64,000 bases of DNA from Sisyra terminalis (Eukaryota > Arthropoda > Insecta > Neuroptera > Sisyridae): positions 22,506,001 to 22,570,000 of the forward strand of contig OY292278.1 in assembly GCA_958496175.1 (NCBI GenBank), read 5' to 3'. A model generated the notes under the pieces. That model searched no databases. It was given only the letters and a program-made list of their open reading frames with translations, and was not told where the DNA came from. Below, in pieces: positions 14,090 through 24,088 of this stretch. The position numbers and the translations under genes are program-made. How positions within the stretch are numbered: the first letter of the stretch is position 1; the number at the start of each line of letters is the position of its first letter.

Positions 14090-14950
14090 GAACAACCAAA
14101 TTTGCCTTGCCTAATAATTTTCCTGTTAAAACAAGACGTTTAGAATATATTTTTTAAATGCCTTTAATAGTTTTTGCGAACATACTTAGCATTCTAACAA
14201 GGTTGATAGAAAAATAAGTGAAAGAAAAGCTGATATGCACGCAAAAAAAAAGACAAAGATATAAATACGGCCAGTGATAATACATGCTACGAAACGCTAT
14301 GCATCGGTTGTATATTTTTTACCTTAGTTTTCTGTTTCCATATATTCTATTCAATTTCAAAGCGTATATTTAAGACTTTTTTATTTTGCTACAATTTCAA
14401 AAATGCAATTATTACTATCTTTATAAATAAAAACGCAATTACGATTCTATTTATTTCAAAGCAATCAATCATTGATAATATGAATTAATAATTTTTTAAG
14501 ATTTAAAAATAGATCTCAATTACATTTGGATTTTGTCATGTTTAATAACATAACTGATCACGACTCCTCCTTCAAATGGAATCTTTATATTTTATTTAAT
14601 TCTATCAATTTATTTAGTTTCTGATAAACGCCTTTTACTTACTTCGATTTGCTTTAGAACTAAATTATTTAAAAATATTTTATATAATTTTTGTAATTAG
14701 ATGCACACACTAATTGATTTTTGAAAATATAAAAAAGATGCAGATTGAATTTATATTTTACCGCCATTAATGACTTAGCCCAGCTCTGCTATCCAAAAAG
14801 CAAATTGACCACTTCTGATAGACTGTAACAATGACAACAAATACATCTATCTCATGATTTTTTAGTGTTCAATTAATATTAGAGTTGCGTTTCCGCCGTT
14901 TTGAAGTAAAAACGAAAAAGCATTTTTTCAATTCTATTATCTTTTAAACA
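14090..14950. repeat. Repeat X, copy 1 (PCNA-upstream segment)
   Basis: Shares a co-linear series of blocks with 17790-18635 and 51990-52624: CATTCTAACAAGGTTGATAG, ACGAAACGCTA, TTTCCATATATTCTATTC, TTTTGCCGCCATTAATGACTT-like and CATTTCCGCC-like sequence at the end. Copies 1 and 2 are part of the tandem duplication of this locus. The distant third copy shows that the segment is, or contains, a dispersed repeat. No coding potential. Confidence 0.65.
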
Positions 14951-15718
14951 ATTCCAATATCATATCATTTCCTTTTTTGTCACTAGATTTTCATTACAGT
15001 CCAGTTCATTCATGAATTAATTAAAAAACAAAATTTGAATATAAAATAAAGGGTTTTATTGAAAAAAAAAATAGTGTGTTGAACAAAATGAAAATATATA
15101 GAAAGTATAAAATAAACTTTAAAAATTTATAGTTTTATGATTGTAGTAAATAATATTTTATATTTTCAGTTTCAATTACATAATCTGTACATACTGTACG
15201 AATACATACATCAATGCAAAATGTTATTTTCATCATTTACCTATTTATAGTTAATAATCTTATTACCATAAACTGGTATAAATGGAAATAGTCAAAAACA
15301 TTCAAAAGTATATATTTGTCGTTGATTTTTAAATTTTGAATGTTTTTTGAATCAATTATTTCAACATCAATTTAAAATTAATATTTCTTATTTCAAAGAA
15401 TATAATAAAAAAAAGTATTAATAATGCACTAATTAATTAGTTAATAATATAAAATACTAAAATAGGATAATCTCAAATAAAGACATAAAAAAATAATACA
15501 TTTGTTTCCTTTCTAGGTTTAGAAACCGTTTGGAGTGTTTATTTATTACAACCATTAAAATACTTCTCCTGAGTAGAGGTTTTGAAATAAGGTTCATGCA
15601 AAACCTGACGTTTATATCTTATTTAATAAGAGTGCACAGCCTAGGGGTATACACAGTCGTATAAAAACAAAGCCTTAGCTTTTTTTTTTCATCACATTAC
15701 TAGTTATTCTTTGCCGAT
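14951..15718 (-). other. 3' flank of the first DUF4780 gene
   Basis: Non-coding. It is duplicated in order at about 19330-19968: shared blocks include GGTTTTATTGAAAAAA, GATTTT..AAATTTTGAAT, TTTTTTGAATCAATTATTT and CTCCTGAGTA. It should contain the gene's 3' UTR; on the minus strand an AATAAA lies near 15540. The conservation between copies shows that the duplication extends past the stop codons. Confidence 0.55.
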
Positions 15719-17335
15719 TTAAGGTTTCTGTGGCAGAACCAGTTTTAAGTCGTCAGCCTGGAATTTCACTAAATTAGCGCTTGTAGTGCTTGTATTGATT
15801 GCAGAGCTTGATTGCTCATTTGGACTATTTTCAGTTACTTGATTACCTAATGGTCTTCTGGCTGAAATTGAGAAATGAATTGAATCGAAGCCTAAGTACA
15901 TTTTCATTTTATTCATTTTCAATATATTCAGATCTCTGTCATCTATAGCCATCACAAGCACTTTGCTTGTTGGAGTTGTACTTAAGGCTACATATCTCCA
16001 ATTTTCGATATTTATAGACGAATTTTGTTTCCGTAACCTGCTTATGATTTCATCCGTTTTTTTGTCGCTAAATAATTTGGGCAGTCTGGCCACTACTTTA
16101 TTAGGCGGCAGTAGTCTTTTTGCTTCGACAACTATTAGGTTGGATTTCCACGTTGGGCTAATTTTTGCTACACTTTCCTCGAGCCACAGTCTCGAGGGTA
16201 TGTTCCGGCAGGCAAAAACTACAGCTCCATTATTTAACCGCGTAAATTCAAAGTGGGGTTCACTTCCATTTTCAAGAGGCCGCAGGTGTACCATTAATTT
16301 CTCTTGAATATCAAGCATATCGTCATCCGTTAGTTTGATTTGGGGGAAGCCTACTGGAATAACTGCCATTCTTAACACATTATAGACTCTTTTTATGCAA
16401 GATTGGTTAGCTTGGTTTGTTATGCTTGGTTGTGTCACGGGAATTTGCATATCGTTAGAGAAAGTGCCACTTTCTAGTTTTGCCATTTTGATTGTAGTTG
16501 GAATATCATCATCATCATCACTTTCCAAGTCGATGCAGATAGGAATATCATTCTTCGAATTCGGACTTTGGGTCATACTCATAGTATCGGCACTTCCGAC
16601 ATTGGAGAAAGAAGTACTTTCGAGCTTCGGTCTTTTGATCGTACTCGAAAAATCGATACTTGCTTCATTGAAGCTGGAAGGAGTATTGGTTTCCTCCCTC
16701 GGCCTTTTGGGGGTACTCGAAAAATTCGCACTTCCTTCACTGACGTTGGAGGAAATATCGCTCAACTTCGAACATTTGATCACACTAGGATTATCGGCAC
16801 TTCCTTGGAAGCTTGAAAAAAAAATGTTTTCCACCCTCGGTGTTTGGGTCGTACTCGATAAATTGACACTTCCTTCATTAACTTCAGACGTATTATCACT
16901 CTCCAACTTCGGCCTTTCGGTTCCACTTGGATTAACGGTACTTCCTTCACAGAGGCTAAAAGAAGTACTACTTTCCAACCCCGTTGGAATGTTGGTCGTA
17001 GTGGGAGTTAATTTTTTGGCTTTCATTTCTTTTTTCGGGATACCAGCAGCTATCATTGCCATTTTCTTTAATTTACTTATGTGTCTTCTTTCGCTTCTCG
17101 TTAGATGTTTTCGTTTTGGTACGCTATTTTCGTTTTCGTCAGAATGTAAACATGACTTCTCGGGTTGTATCTGTGTCAAGTTCTGTCCCTGATATATATC
17201 TGGAGGACCTTCCAGAACTGGTGGACCGGGTGAACCTCTCATATCTATATAACCACTCATATCACATCTAGTAGCATCAAATGCATTAAAAAATATTGAG
17301 TTTTGATAGAAATTTGATAAAAACATTTTTTTCAT
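15719..17335 (-). CDS. DUF4780-domain protein, copy 1
   Basis: Single open frame of 538 residues from the ATG at 17335; the frame could also open at an ATG at 17260. Residues ~320-490 match the insect DUF4780 family (RMAVIPVGFP, LWLEESVAKISP, YLGFDSIHFSI). Function of the family is unknown to me, and members are often multi-copy. Before it lies a Ser-rich region built from about six degenerate repeats of roughly 29 residues around SSTxKRPKLES. Then comes NDIPICIDLESDDDDD, which fits a SUMO-interacting motif (hydrophobic core plus acidic tail). A basic RSERRHISKLKK near the N-terminus may be a nuclear signal. The gene has no evident intron, and its 5' end abuts a copy of the PCNA promoter region, so S-phase expression is possible. 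Paralogue at 19969-21570. Confidence 0.75.
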   Translation of the reverse strand: MKKMFLSNFYQNSIFFNAFDATRCDMSGYIDMRGSPGPPVLEGPPDIYQGQNLTQIQPEKSCLHSDENENSVPKRKHLTRSERRHISKLKKMAMIAAGIPKKEMKAKKLTPTTTNIPTGLESSTSFSLCEGSTVNPSGTERPKLESDNTSEVNEGSVNLSSTTQTPRVENIFFSSFQGSADNPSVIKCSKLSDISSNVSEGSANFSSTPKRPREETNTPSSFNEASIDFSSTIKRPKLESTSFSNVGSADTMSMTQSPNSKNDIPICIDLESDDDDDIPTTIKMAKLESGTFSNDMQIPVTQPSITNQANQSCIKRVYNVLRMAVIPVGFPQIKLTDDDMLDIQEKLMVHLRPLENGSEPHFEFTRLNNGAVVFACRNIPSRLWLEESVAKISPTWKSNLIVVEAKRLLPPNKVVARLPKLFSDKKTDEIISRLRKQNSSINIENWRYVALSTTPTSKVLVMAIDDRDLNILKMNKMKMYLGFDSIHFSISARRPLGNQVTENSPNEQSSSAINTSTTSANLVKFQADDLKLVLPQKP

Positions 17336-17700
17336 TGATCTCAATATTGTATTCAATATAAACGTCACAATTTATTAGGGTTTGTTGGAATGACTTTTTA
17401 TCAACAAAACGCGGGGATGTTATGAGGTTAACCATATTTTATTCGACGAAAAATTCAATTGGGTAAACTACGTGATTTTGAATTGAGCACATGTGACAAC
17501 ATGTGATGTATCTATGTTTGTTTAACTCATTACTGGTATTGACGATATAATAACTCGTACGTCGTAGATAATGTAAATTTAAATCGAGCATGAATGTAAT
17601 TGGTTTAAAAGTGTGCGCGAGCTCGTATATTTTTCGTATATAATTTAAATAGTTTTTGGCGGTAGTTTTTTTTGAACAATTTTGGTACCACAATTTGTAA
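17336..17700 (-). promoter_or_regulatory. Duplicated copy of the PCNA promoter region
   Basis: Aligns block by block with 13572-13900: TCAATATAAA, TCAACAAAACGCG, TTCGACGAAAAATTCAATTG, ATGTGATGTATCTAT, TTTGTTTAACTCAT, ATAACTCGTACGTCGTAG (identical) and AATAGTTTTTGGCG. The similarity starts in the PCNA 5' UTR. The E2F-like sites have drifted: TTTTTGGCGCG has become TTTTTGGCGG (about 17654), TTTGCGCG has become TGTGCGCG, and the near site is CATCCCCGCG. The copy lies immediately upstream of DUF4780 copy 1, in the same orientation as in PCNA. Confidence 0.75.
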
Positions 17701-17789
17701 TCAAATGATTAAATTTTTACGATAAATGATACTTTTGTTACAAAAAGAAATAATTTTGTCTTCCACAAACGGTAGAGTGGGTTGAAAAT

Positions 17790-18635
17790 AAACCGCCTGT
17801 TTGCCTTATATAATGTCCCTGTTAAGATATTTCGATTTTATTTTTTTTTAATACCTTTAATAGTTTTTTGGTCATATTTAACAATAGGTAGCATTCAGAC
17901 AAGGTTGATAGAGAAATATGTGATAGGAAAGCTATATGCATGTATCAAAAAAGGACAAAGCATAAACATAGCCCGTGATATGCTACGAAATATATTATAT
18001 AAAAAACCGCTATATATCAGTTTCATCTATTTTATTTCATAGCGTATATTTAAGTTTTTTTTATTTCACTACCATATCAAAAATATCATTTTTCAAATAT
18101 ATTTATAAAAATCAATGTAATTAGGATTCTAAGTCCAAAACAGCTAAGATTTGAGAATTTGTATTATCTAATATTTTTTTAAGATGGAAAAATAGATTTC
18201 AAATTAATATGTATATTGCCATGTTTAATAATACAACTGATCTCACTACTCGTCCTTCAAATAAATTCAGTTAATTTCTTTTCAAAATTCACTAATTGGC
18301 GATAACTATTTAGTGACATCAATTTATTTAGTTTTTGATCAATATCTTTTATTTACTTCGAATAACTTCGATTATTTTAAAGTTAAATTATTTAAATATA
18401 TTTTATAGTGTTTTTGTAATTAGATGGGCACACCAATTGATTTCGAAAGTATTAAATAAATGTTCATTGAATTTGTGTTTTGCCACCATTAAGGACTTAA
18501 ACCAGCTCCGCCATCCAAGAAGCAAATTGACAATTTTTGATTGACTATAACAAAGACAACAAATACCTCTATTTAATGGTTTTATAGCGTTCAATTGAAA
18601 TTACAGCTGCACTTCCGTTATCTTGAGGTGGTAGC
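17790..18635. repeat. Repeat X, copy 2
   Basis: Diverged counterpart of 14090-14950 in the same orientation: CCTTTAATAGTTTTTTGG, ACAAGGTTGATAGA, GCTACGAAA, AGCGTATATTTAAG, CCACTATTAAGGACTT-like and CACTTCCGTTATCTTGAGG. It ends at the M3 element at 18637, as does copy 3 near 52624. Copy 1 lacks that element. Confidence 0.65.
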
Positions 18636-18636
18636 A

Positions 18637-18773
18637 AAAAGGCATTTAAAAGCATTTTAATGTTTAAAAGATCCATTAGGAGTCGTAAAATTATTAAAGA
18701 CATTAAATAGACATTTATATGCAATGATTTTAAAATGCCTCTAAATGCTTTTTACTAACAGGGTTCCTTAGAA
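18637..18773. mobile_element. Short palindromic MITE, family M3
   Basis: Ends are inverted copies: AAAAAGGCATTTAAAAGCAT at left and AAATGCCTCTAAATGCTTTT at right, with CCATTAGGAGTCG and GCAATGATTTTAAA inside. Related copies lie at 33647-33785, 34373-34480, 36655-36730 and 52625-52743. Non-coding. Confidence 0.6.
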
Positions 18774-18839
18774 TACTGAAGATAAGTTAAAAAAATACGA
18801 GTAAGAGAAAAAAGGCTGTTATCATTTTAGCGGTATCAA

Positions 18840-19065
18840 TATTCAGTTACCTTGGATTTTTTCTTTTTTTTAAATTTAATTTGCAATGTTTTGGTATAAT
18901 CAATTCTAATATCGTATTATTTCCGCAGAAAATGCAACGTTGCCTGATATTGACAAACCTAAAAGGGACTTGACCATATTTTCTTTATACCTTGATTTAT
19001 TCGCGAATTAAATAAAAAACAAAATGTAGAAAATGCAACGTTACCAGATATAGAAGTTACTACAA
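18840..19065. mobile_element. Rearranged palindromic MITE, family M1
   Basis: Contains two M1 termini in the same orientation: AGAAAATGCAACGTTGCCTG near 18928 and AGAAAATGCAACGTTACCAG near 19028. The part before each is M1 interior (TTCTAATATCGTATTATTTC; TTTATTCGCGAATTAAAT). This arrangement suggests a tandem or nested pair rather than one intact element. Confidence 0.5.
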
Positions 19066-19968
19066 ACGATTTCAGCTAAAAACCGGAAATGCTGCTTTAA
19101 TATTTAAATTTATCCTAATTTTATATTCGCTATAGACGCTAAGTAATTCCTCGATTGGGTCAGTAGCTACTAAGCCGGAATATTTATTGGACAGCGACAT
19201 AAACAATTTAAAACTAATTTTAACTATTGGAAATTGTACCGCTATACGATTCCGAAAGGTAGATAAACATATTGTAAAACTAAAATTTATTTTTTGTAAG
19301 TAATATTTAATTTATAAAAAATAATCAAGTAGAATAGTAATAGGTTTTATTGAAAAAACAGTAAGTTGAACAGAATGAGAATTTAAGTTTTTATAAAATT
19401 ATTACAACCAGCCAGTATCAATGAAAATGGCAAAATACAATACAAAAACTTAGATTTTGTTTTACAGTTTGGTTGATTTTATAAATTTGAATATTTTTTG
19501 TGTCAATTATTTTAATATCAACTTAAAATTAATAATTTTTATTTTAAAGAAAAAAAAAACAGTATAAAAAATTATTATTATTCTGATTTCAAACATAAAA
19601 AAATAATACTTTTTGATTCGCGCATTTCCCCAATAAAGATACGGAATATGCATCGCCAAATTCTTCAACCTCGCCAACCCCCCAAACCTACTCAGAAGAA
19701 GCCAGATTCGACAATGATTCTTGTTTCCTTCCCAGCTTTAGAGACCTTTTGAAGTGTTTAATTATCACAACCATTAAAAATATTTCTCCTGAGTACAGAT
19801 ATTGAAATGTGGTTTATGTAAAACATGACGTGTATACCTTATTTATCAAGAGTGTAAAGCCTAGGAGTACACATAGTTGTATAAAAAGCTTTAGCCTTAG
19901 TATTTTCCAACATTAAAAGCTTTTCTTTGTCGATCTAAGCTTTCTGTACCAGCACAAGATTTAAATCG
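19066..19968 (-). other. 3' flank of the second DUF4780 gene
   Basis: Non-coding. From about 19330 it parallels the 3' flank of copy 1 (14951-15718). It has an extra segment of about 100 bp near 19620-19720 with more C (CCTCGCCAACCCCCCAAACC) that the other copy lacks. No other gene seen. Confidence 0.5.
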
Positions 19969-21570
19969 TCAGCCTGAAACTTCTTCATTTGCAGTATTGT
20001 TAAGTTGATTGCTCAATGTTGTATTACCTTCGGTTTCTTGATTATCTAACGGTCTTCTGGCTGAAATTGTGAATTGAATTGAATCGAAGCCTAAATACAT
20101 TTTCATTTTATTCATCTTCAATATCTCAAGATCCTTGTCATTTATAGCCATCACAAGCATCTTGTTTCTGGGATTCGTACTTACGGTTATCAATCTCCAA
20201 CTTTCGATATTTATAGACGAATTTTGTTTCTCTAACCTGTTTAAGACTTCCTCCGCCTTTTTGTTATTAAATAATTTGGGAAGTCGGCCCACTATTTTAT
20301 TAGACGGTAGCAATTTCTTTGCCTCGAGAACCATTAGGTTGAATTTCCACGTTGGACTGATTTTTGCAACGCTTTCCTCAAGCCACAGACTTGAAAGTTT
20401 GTTCTTACAGGCAAAAACTACAGCTCCATTGTGTAACCGCGTAAATTCAAATTGGGGTTCACTTCCATTTTCAAGGGGCCGAAGATGCACCAACAATTTC
20501 TCTTGAATATCAAGCATATCATCTTCCGTTAGTTTGTTTTGGGGGAAACCCACTGGAATAACTGCCATTCTTAACAAAGTATAGGATTTTTCTGTGCAGG
20601 ATTGATTAGCTTGGTTTGTTATGCTTGTTTGTGCCACCGGAATTTGCATATCGTTGGAGGAAGTGCCACATTCCGGTTTTGCCGTTTTGATTGTAGTTGG
20701 AATATCATCATCATCACTTTCCAAGTCGATGCAGATAGGAATATCATTCTTTGAATTCGGACTTTGGGTCATACTCATAGTATCGGAACTTCCGACATTG
20801 GAGAAAGAAGCACTTTCGAGCTTCGGTCTTTTGATCATACTCGAAAAATCGATACTTGCTTCATTGAAGCTCGAAGGAGTATTGGTTTCCTCCCTCGGCC
20901 TTTTGGGGGTACTCGAAAAATTCGTACTTCCTTCACTGACATTGGAGGAAATATCGCTCTCCAATTTCAAACATTTGATCGCACTGGAATTATCGGCACT
21001 TCCTTGGAATCTTGAAAAAAAAATGTTTTCCACCCTCGGTGTTCGGGTCGTACTCGATAAATTGACACTCCCTTCATTGATGTCGGAGATCCATTTTCCT
21101 GCATTATCACTCTCCAACTTCGACCTTTCGGTTGCACTTGAAATATCAGTACTTCTTTCACAGTTGTTGAAGGGAGTATTGCTTTCCAACCTTGTTGGTT
21201 TGTTGGTCGTAGTCTGAGTACGGAGACTTTTTTTTTTGACATTCCAGCCTTTGTCCCAGGTACCAGCAGCTAGCAATGCCATTTTCTTTAATTTACTTCT
21301 TATGCGTCTTCTTTCGCTTTTCGTTCGATATTTTCCTTTTGGTACGCTTTTTTCGGTTTCGTCAGAATGTAAACATGACGTGTTGGTTTGAATCTGTATC
21401 AAATCCTGGTCCTGGTATACGTCTGAGTTACCCTCCAGAGCTGGTGGACCTGTTTCTAACGAGGTGGCCTGTTCGGAAAGAGCTCTAATTTCAATCATTT
21501 TCTCGAACTTTCTATTTAAATATTCTAGGTTTTGAGTTATATTTATTATATTGTTTATTTCATCGTTCAT
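19969..21570 (-). CDS. DUF4780-domain protein, copy 2
   Basis: A 533-residue open frame from the ATG at 21570 (MNDEINNI). It is a paralogue of copy 1 over almost all of its length: basic N-terminal RTKSERRRIRSKLKK, Ser-rich repeats of about 29 residues, NDIPICIDLESDDDD (probable SUMO-interacting motif) and the DUF4780 domain at ~320-490. The first ~35 residues are unrelated to copy 1, as expected if the duplication breakpoint fell at the 5' end. The frame stays open upstream through the GC-rich patch to about 21687, but without an ATG. Long conservation of an open frame in both paralogues suggests recent selection or recent duplication. C-terminus differs from copy 1 (NNTANEEVSG). Function unknown to me. 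Confidence 0.72.
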   Translation of the reverse strand: MNDEINNIINITQNLEYLNRKFEKMIEIRALSEQATSLETGPPALEGNSDVYQDQDLIQIQTNTSCLHSDETEKSVPKGKYRTKSERRRIRSKLKKMALLAAGTWDKGWNVKKKSLRTQTTTNKPTRLESNTPFNNCERSTDISSATERSKLESDNAGKWISDINEGSVNLSSTTRTPRVENIFFSRFQGSADNSSAIKCLKLESDISSNVSEGSTNFSSTPKRPREETNTPSSFNEASIDFSSMIKRPKLESASFSNVGSSDTMSMTQSPNSKNDIPICIDLESDDDDIPTTIKTAKPECGTSSNDMQIPVAQTSITNQANQSCTEKSYTLLRMAVIPVGFPQNKLTEDDMLDIQEKLLVHLRPLENGSEPQFEFTRLHNGAVVFACKNKLSSLWLEESVAKISPTWKFNLMVLEAKKLLPSNKIVGRLPKLFNNKKAEEVLNRLEKQNSSINIESWRLITVSTNPRNKMLVMAINDKDLEILKMNKMKMYLGFDSIQFTISARRPLDNQETEGNTTLSNQLNNTANEEVSG

Positions 21571-21574
21571 TTGG

Positions 21575-21850
21575 ATCCCACGCGTAATGGGGAAGTATTT
21601 CGTCCGCACCCATGGAGCCCCACATGGGTGTAAGCCTGTATTACTCTGAGAGGTCGGCCGGTTTCTCAGAGGCTCCGTTTGTAACACTGTCTAACCCCAG
21701 TGCCATTCAGGCCTCGACACGGATCGCATTACACCTTACCTTAGGTTTATGTGCAGAACTTGGTCCCCAAACTGCAGGGAAAAACCCCACAATCTGGCTC
21801 AAGCCCCCACGCCACGACAAGGCGTCCCACATGTGGGGGATCCTATATTT
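21575..21850. other. GC-rich patch of foreign composition at the 5' end of DUF4780 copy 2
   Basis: This stretch has clearly higher G+C than the DNA on either side (for example GGAGCCCCACATGGGTG, GAGGTCGGCCGGTTTC, AGCCCCCACGCCACGAC). It ends abruptly at about 21850. On the minus strand it contains a good splice donor, CTAAG|GTAAGG, at about 21740. The 5' leader of a retroelement that brought or borders the DUF4780 gene is one explanation; I recognise no protein in it. Confidence 0.5.
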
Positions 21851-22329
21851 AAACTGTTATATTTATAAGGATTTACTCTCCCTAAAGCAAAGGAAAACCG
21901 AATTAGTGTACCTAACACTAATAATGAATTTTTAATTACTTCAAACAAACTTATTAAATTAAATTTGTACTTAGTTCTCCGTCTGCATGTAATGACTATT
22001 TTATGTAGATAGAGTGTTTTATTAAAAGAGTTATTGGGTTGTAGTTATTGAAACAAATAAGCTCTGGAGGGAGTTGAGTTGAAATTATAAATAGGTAACA
22101 CCCGAGAAGGAAGAGCAGTGTATATAAATGGTAAAGTCAATGTTTCAATGGTGAAAATCAGTAATGCAAATTGCAGAGTTCGATTATTTTCTTACGGATC
22201 AAGAAGTGTTATCTGGAAAAAAATGAACCTGGCTAATGCTTACTATTACTCTTTGTAATATTTTGAAGACTAATAGAACGTCTATTTGTAATGTAAATAC
22301 AAGTGAGTTCTTTTTGTTATTGTTATTAA
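21851..22329. other. Gene-free stretch
   Basis: AT-rich with no exon or repeat that I can identify. Confidence 0.4.
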
Positions 22330-22470
22330 TCGTCACTTTATGACTATTACAATTTAAGTGACTCTAGGGTTAGTAAAAAACCGTATGGAGAAATATCGAA
22401 AATTTGCTCAATATGAGGATCGAACCCAACACCTAGTTTTGGAACAGCCAGTTCCTAGAAACTCTAACCA
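22330..22470 (-). repeat. tRNA-derived SINE copy, head partly lost
   Basis: On the minus strand it has GGTTCGATCCTCATATTGAG (a good box B: GGTTCGATCC) then TTTTCGATATTTCTCCATAC, TACTAACCCTAGAGTCAC and a terminal AAAGTGACGA. The head, where box A should be, is scrambled. Confidence 0.6.
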
Positions 22471-22474
22471 TGTG

Positions 22475-22682
22475 GTCCCTTTTAGATCGGTCAATATTTG
22501 GCAACGTTGCATTTTCTACTTTGTTTTTAATTTAATTCGCAAATAAATTGATTCATAATGAAAATTTAGTTCTAAAAGATAACAATATACCATATTAGAA
22601 CTGAATTAAACAAAAATCATGAATATAACAAAAAACAAAGTTAAAAATGTACCGTTGCCAGATATTGACCGACCTATAGGAA
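22475..22682. mobile_element. Palindromic MITE, family M1
   Basis: Left end GATCGGTCAATATTTGGCAA then CGTTGCATTTTCTACTTTG; right end CGTTGCCAGATATTGACCGA. The interior has TTCATAATGAAAATTTAGTT. The two ends pair along most of their length. Confidence 0.75.
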
Positions 22683-22835
22683 TTTGAACTGAACTTCTGT
22701 ATAAGTCTCTCTTCTCTGGTCTTTGTTCATTTTTCGTACCCGAGAATCTAAAAATTGAATGCTTTAAAAAAAGAAATAAGTTAAATGGGTAATGTAAAGC
22801 AGAGAAGAGGGACTTACATAGAAATTCGAATCTGT
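22683..22835. mobile_element. Short inverted-repeat element
   Basis: Left arm GAACTTCTGTATAAGTCTCT then CTTCTCTG; right arm CAGAGAAGAGGGACTTACAT then AGAAATTCGAATC. These are inverted copies with about 80 bp between. A related left-arm fragment, GAAGTATCTCTTCTCTGG, lies at about 23213. It abuts an M1 element. Confidence 0.55.
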
Positions 22836-24088
22836 GTTACAAGTTTTGGCATTTGGGAAAGCCACGTGCTAAGAGCTTCTATAAAGCGGCCCCTAGTTGG
22901 TGCTGTACAATATTAGACTTAATTTGCAAGGCGCATGTGTAGCTAAAATAGGGAATTTAAATTGGAAATGAATTTATAATTTCATCATTAAGTTAAGGTA
23001 TTAATTAAGAAAAAAACAAACATCTACTGCAGATAAACTATTAATAGTATATATTATACCATTATAGTTTTAAAAAGTCGCGGTAGTATATTGTAATAAT
23101 AATAAATGTTTTGGAAAGGGGGCTAGACTATGTCTCAATACAGTGCAAAGTGGTATTGTATAACAATACTATCTATTGCTTTATTTTAGAAATGCTGCCT
23201 TCCATTTGAATTGAAGTATCTCTTCTCTGGTGTATGGGCTGATTTATTAATTAAATTAAATATAAGAAAACAAAAAATTAAACAAGTTGAAATCAAAAAC
23301 ATTGAAATACAAAATTTTATAAATTAGGATCAAGTTGTGGGGATTTGACGAATAAGATTATAAAAAGATTTGTTTTTCCATTATAGATGTATGGTATATA
23401 TTTTAAAATTCAAAACTCTATAATTGTAAAATACAACTTTATCGAAATTCTAATTGAAAATGCATTTAAAATGCCTAATATAATTATAACTTTTTAAACA
23501 TTGTGTTCGATCAAAATAGAATCAAATAAACTGAAAAATAGATAACAAATAAAATTACAAATTAGCTTGCACGTTGTTTTTTTAATTGGTTAAACCAAAA
23601 CTTAAATATAACGCATTCAATTCCCTCATTCTTTGTTTCACTTATGGGTACTTCACTTTTTAGAGTTCCAAAAATCACAATGTAAGTAACAAATAGGAAT
23701 AACAATGATTTAATTTGCTTAACATCAACATTTCTTTGGTAACTGGGACAAAAATAGCTCAAACCGTAATGTGAATTACGATTCAAGCTTCGTAAAACTA
23801 TGAGAAAAATAAAGCCGTATGTGTGATGTTGGAGTTTAGCTGATGGGTCCAATACTATCTTGGCCGATTATTACTCAATAAATCACTATGCGTGACTGTA
23901 ACTATTTGGTTGTAGTAAGTTTTCTGGTTCAAAAAAATGCAAATTGAAAGAGTGTATAATTTTTGAATAATACTTTCTGAATGAACTAGAAAATTTGTAA
24001 TGCGAGTTATTGGACTAATCAGAAACGAAATAACTCGCCCAAGAATGATTATTTTATGTAGTAGTAAATGCGCTACAGTTTGACAATG
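22836..24088. other. Gene-free stretch downstream of spermine synthase
   Basis: No supported gene. An open frame on the minus strand at 23562-23852 has no recognisable domain and I leave it unannotated. The right edge must include the 3' UTR of spermine synthase (minus strand). Confidence 0.4.

Noticed and set aside
16395..17192. Long + strand open frame opposite DUF4780 copy 1 (and 20621-21217 opposite copy 2)
   Set aside because: They mirror the Ser-rich repeats of the minus-strand genes, give Leu/Val/Ser-rich translations without domains, and are explained by the antisense of a repetitive coding region.
17245..17315. PCNA-binding (PIP-box) motif near the start of DUF4780 copy 1 (QNSIFFNAF)
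   Set aside because: Spacing does not fit Q-x-x-hydrophobic-x-x-aromatic-aromatic, and it is absent from copy 2.
17336..17368. Upstream extension of DUF4780 copy 1 to 17368
   Set aside because: The frame is open, but its first codon would be GTG; the first ATG is at 17335.
23562..23852. 96-residue minus-strand open frame
   Set aside because: No domain, no clear splice or promoter context, composition as expected by chance; not reported as a gene.
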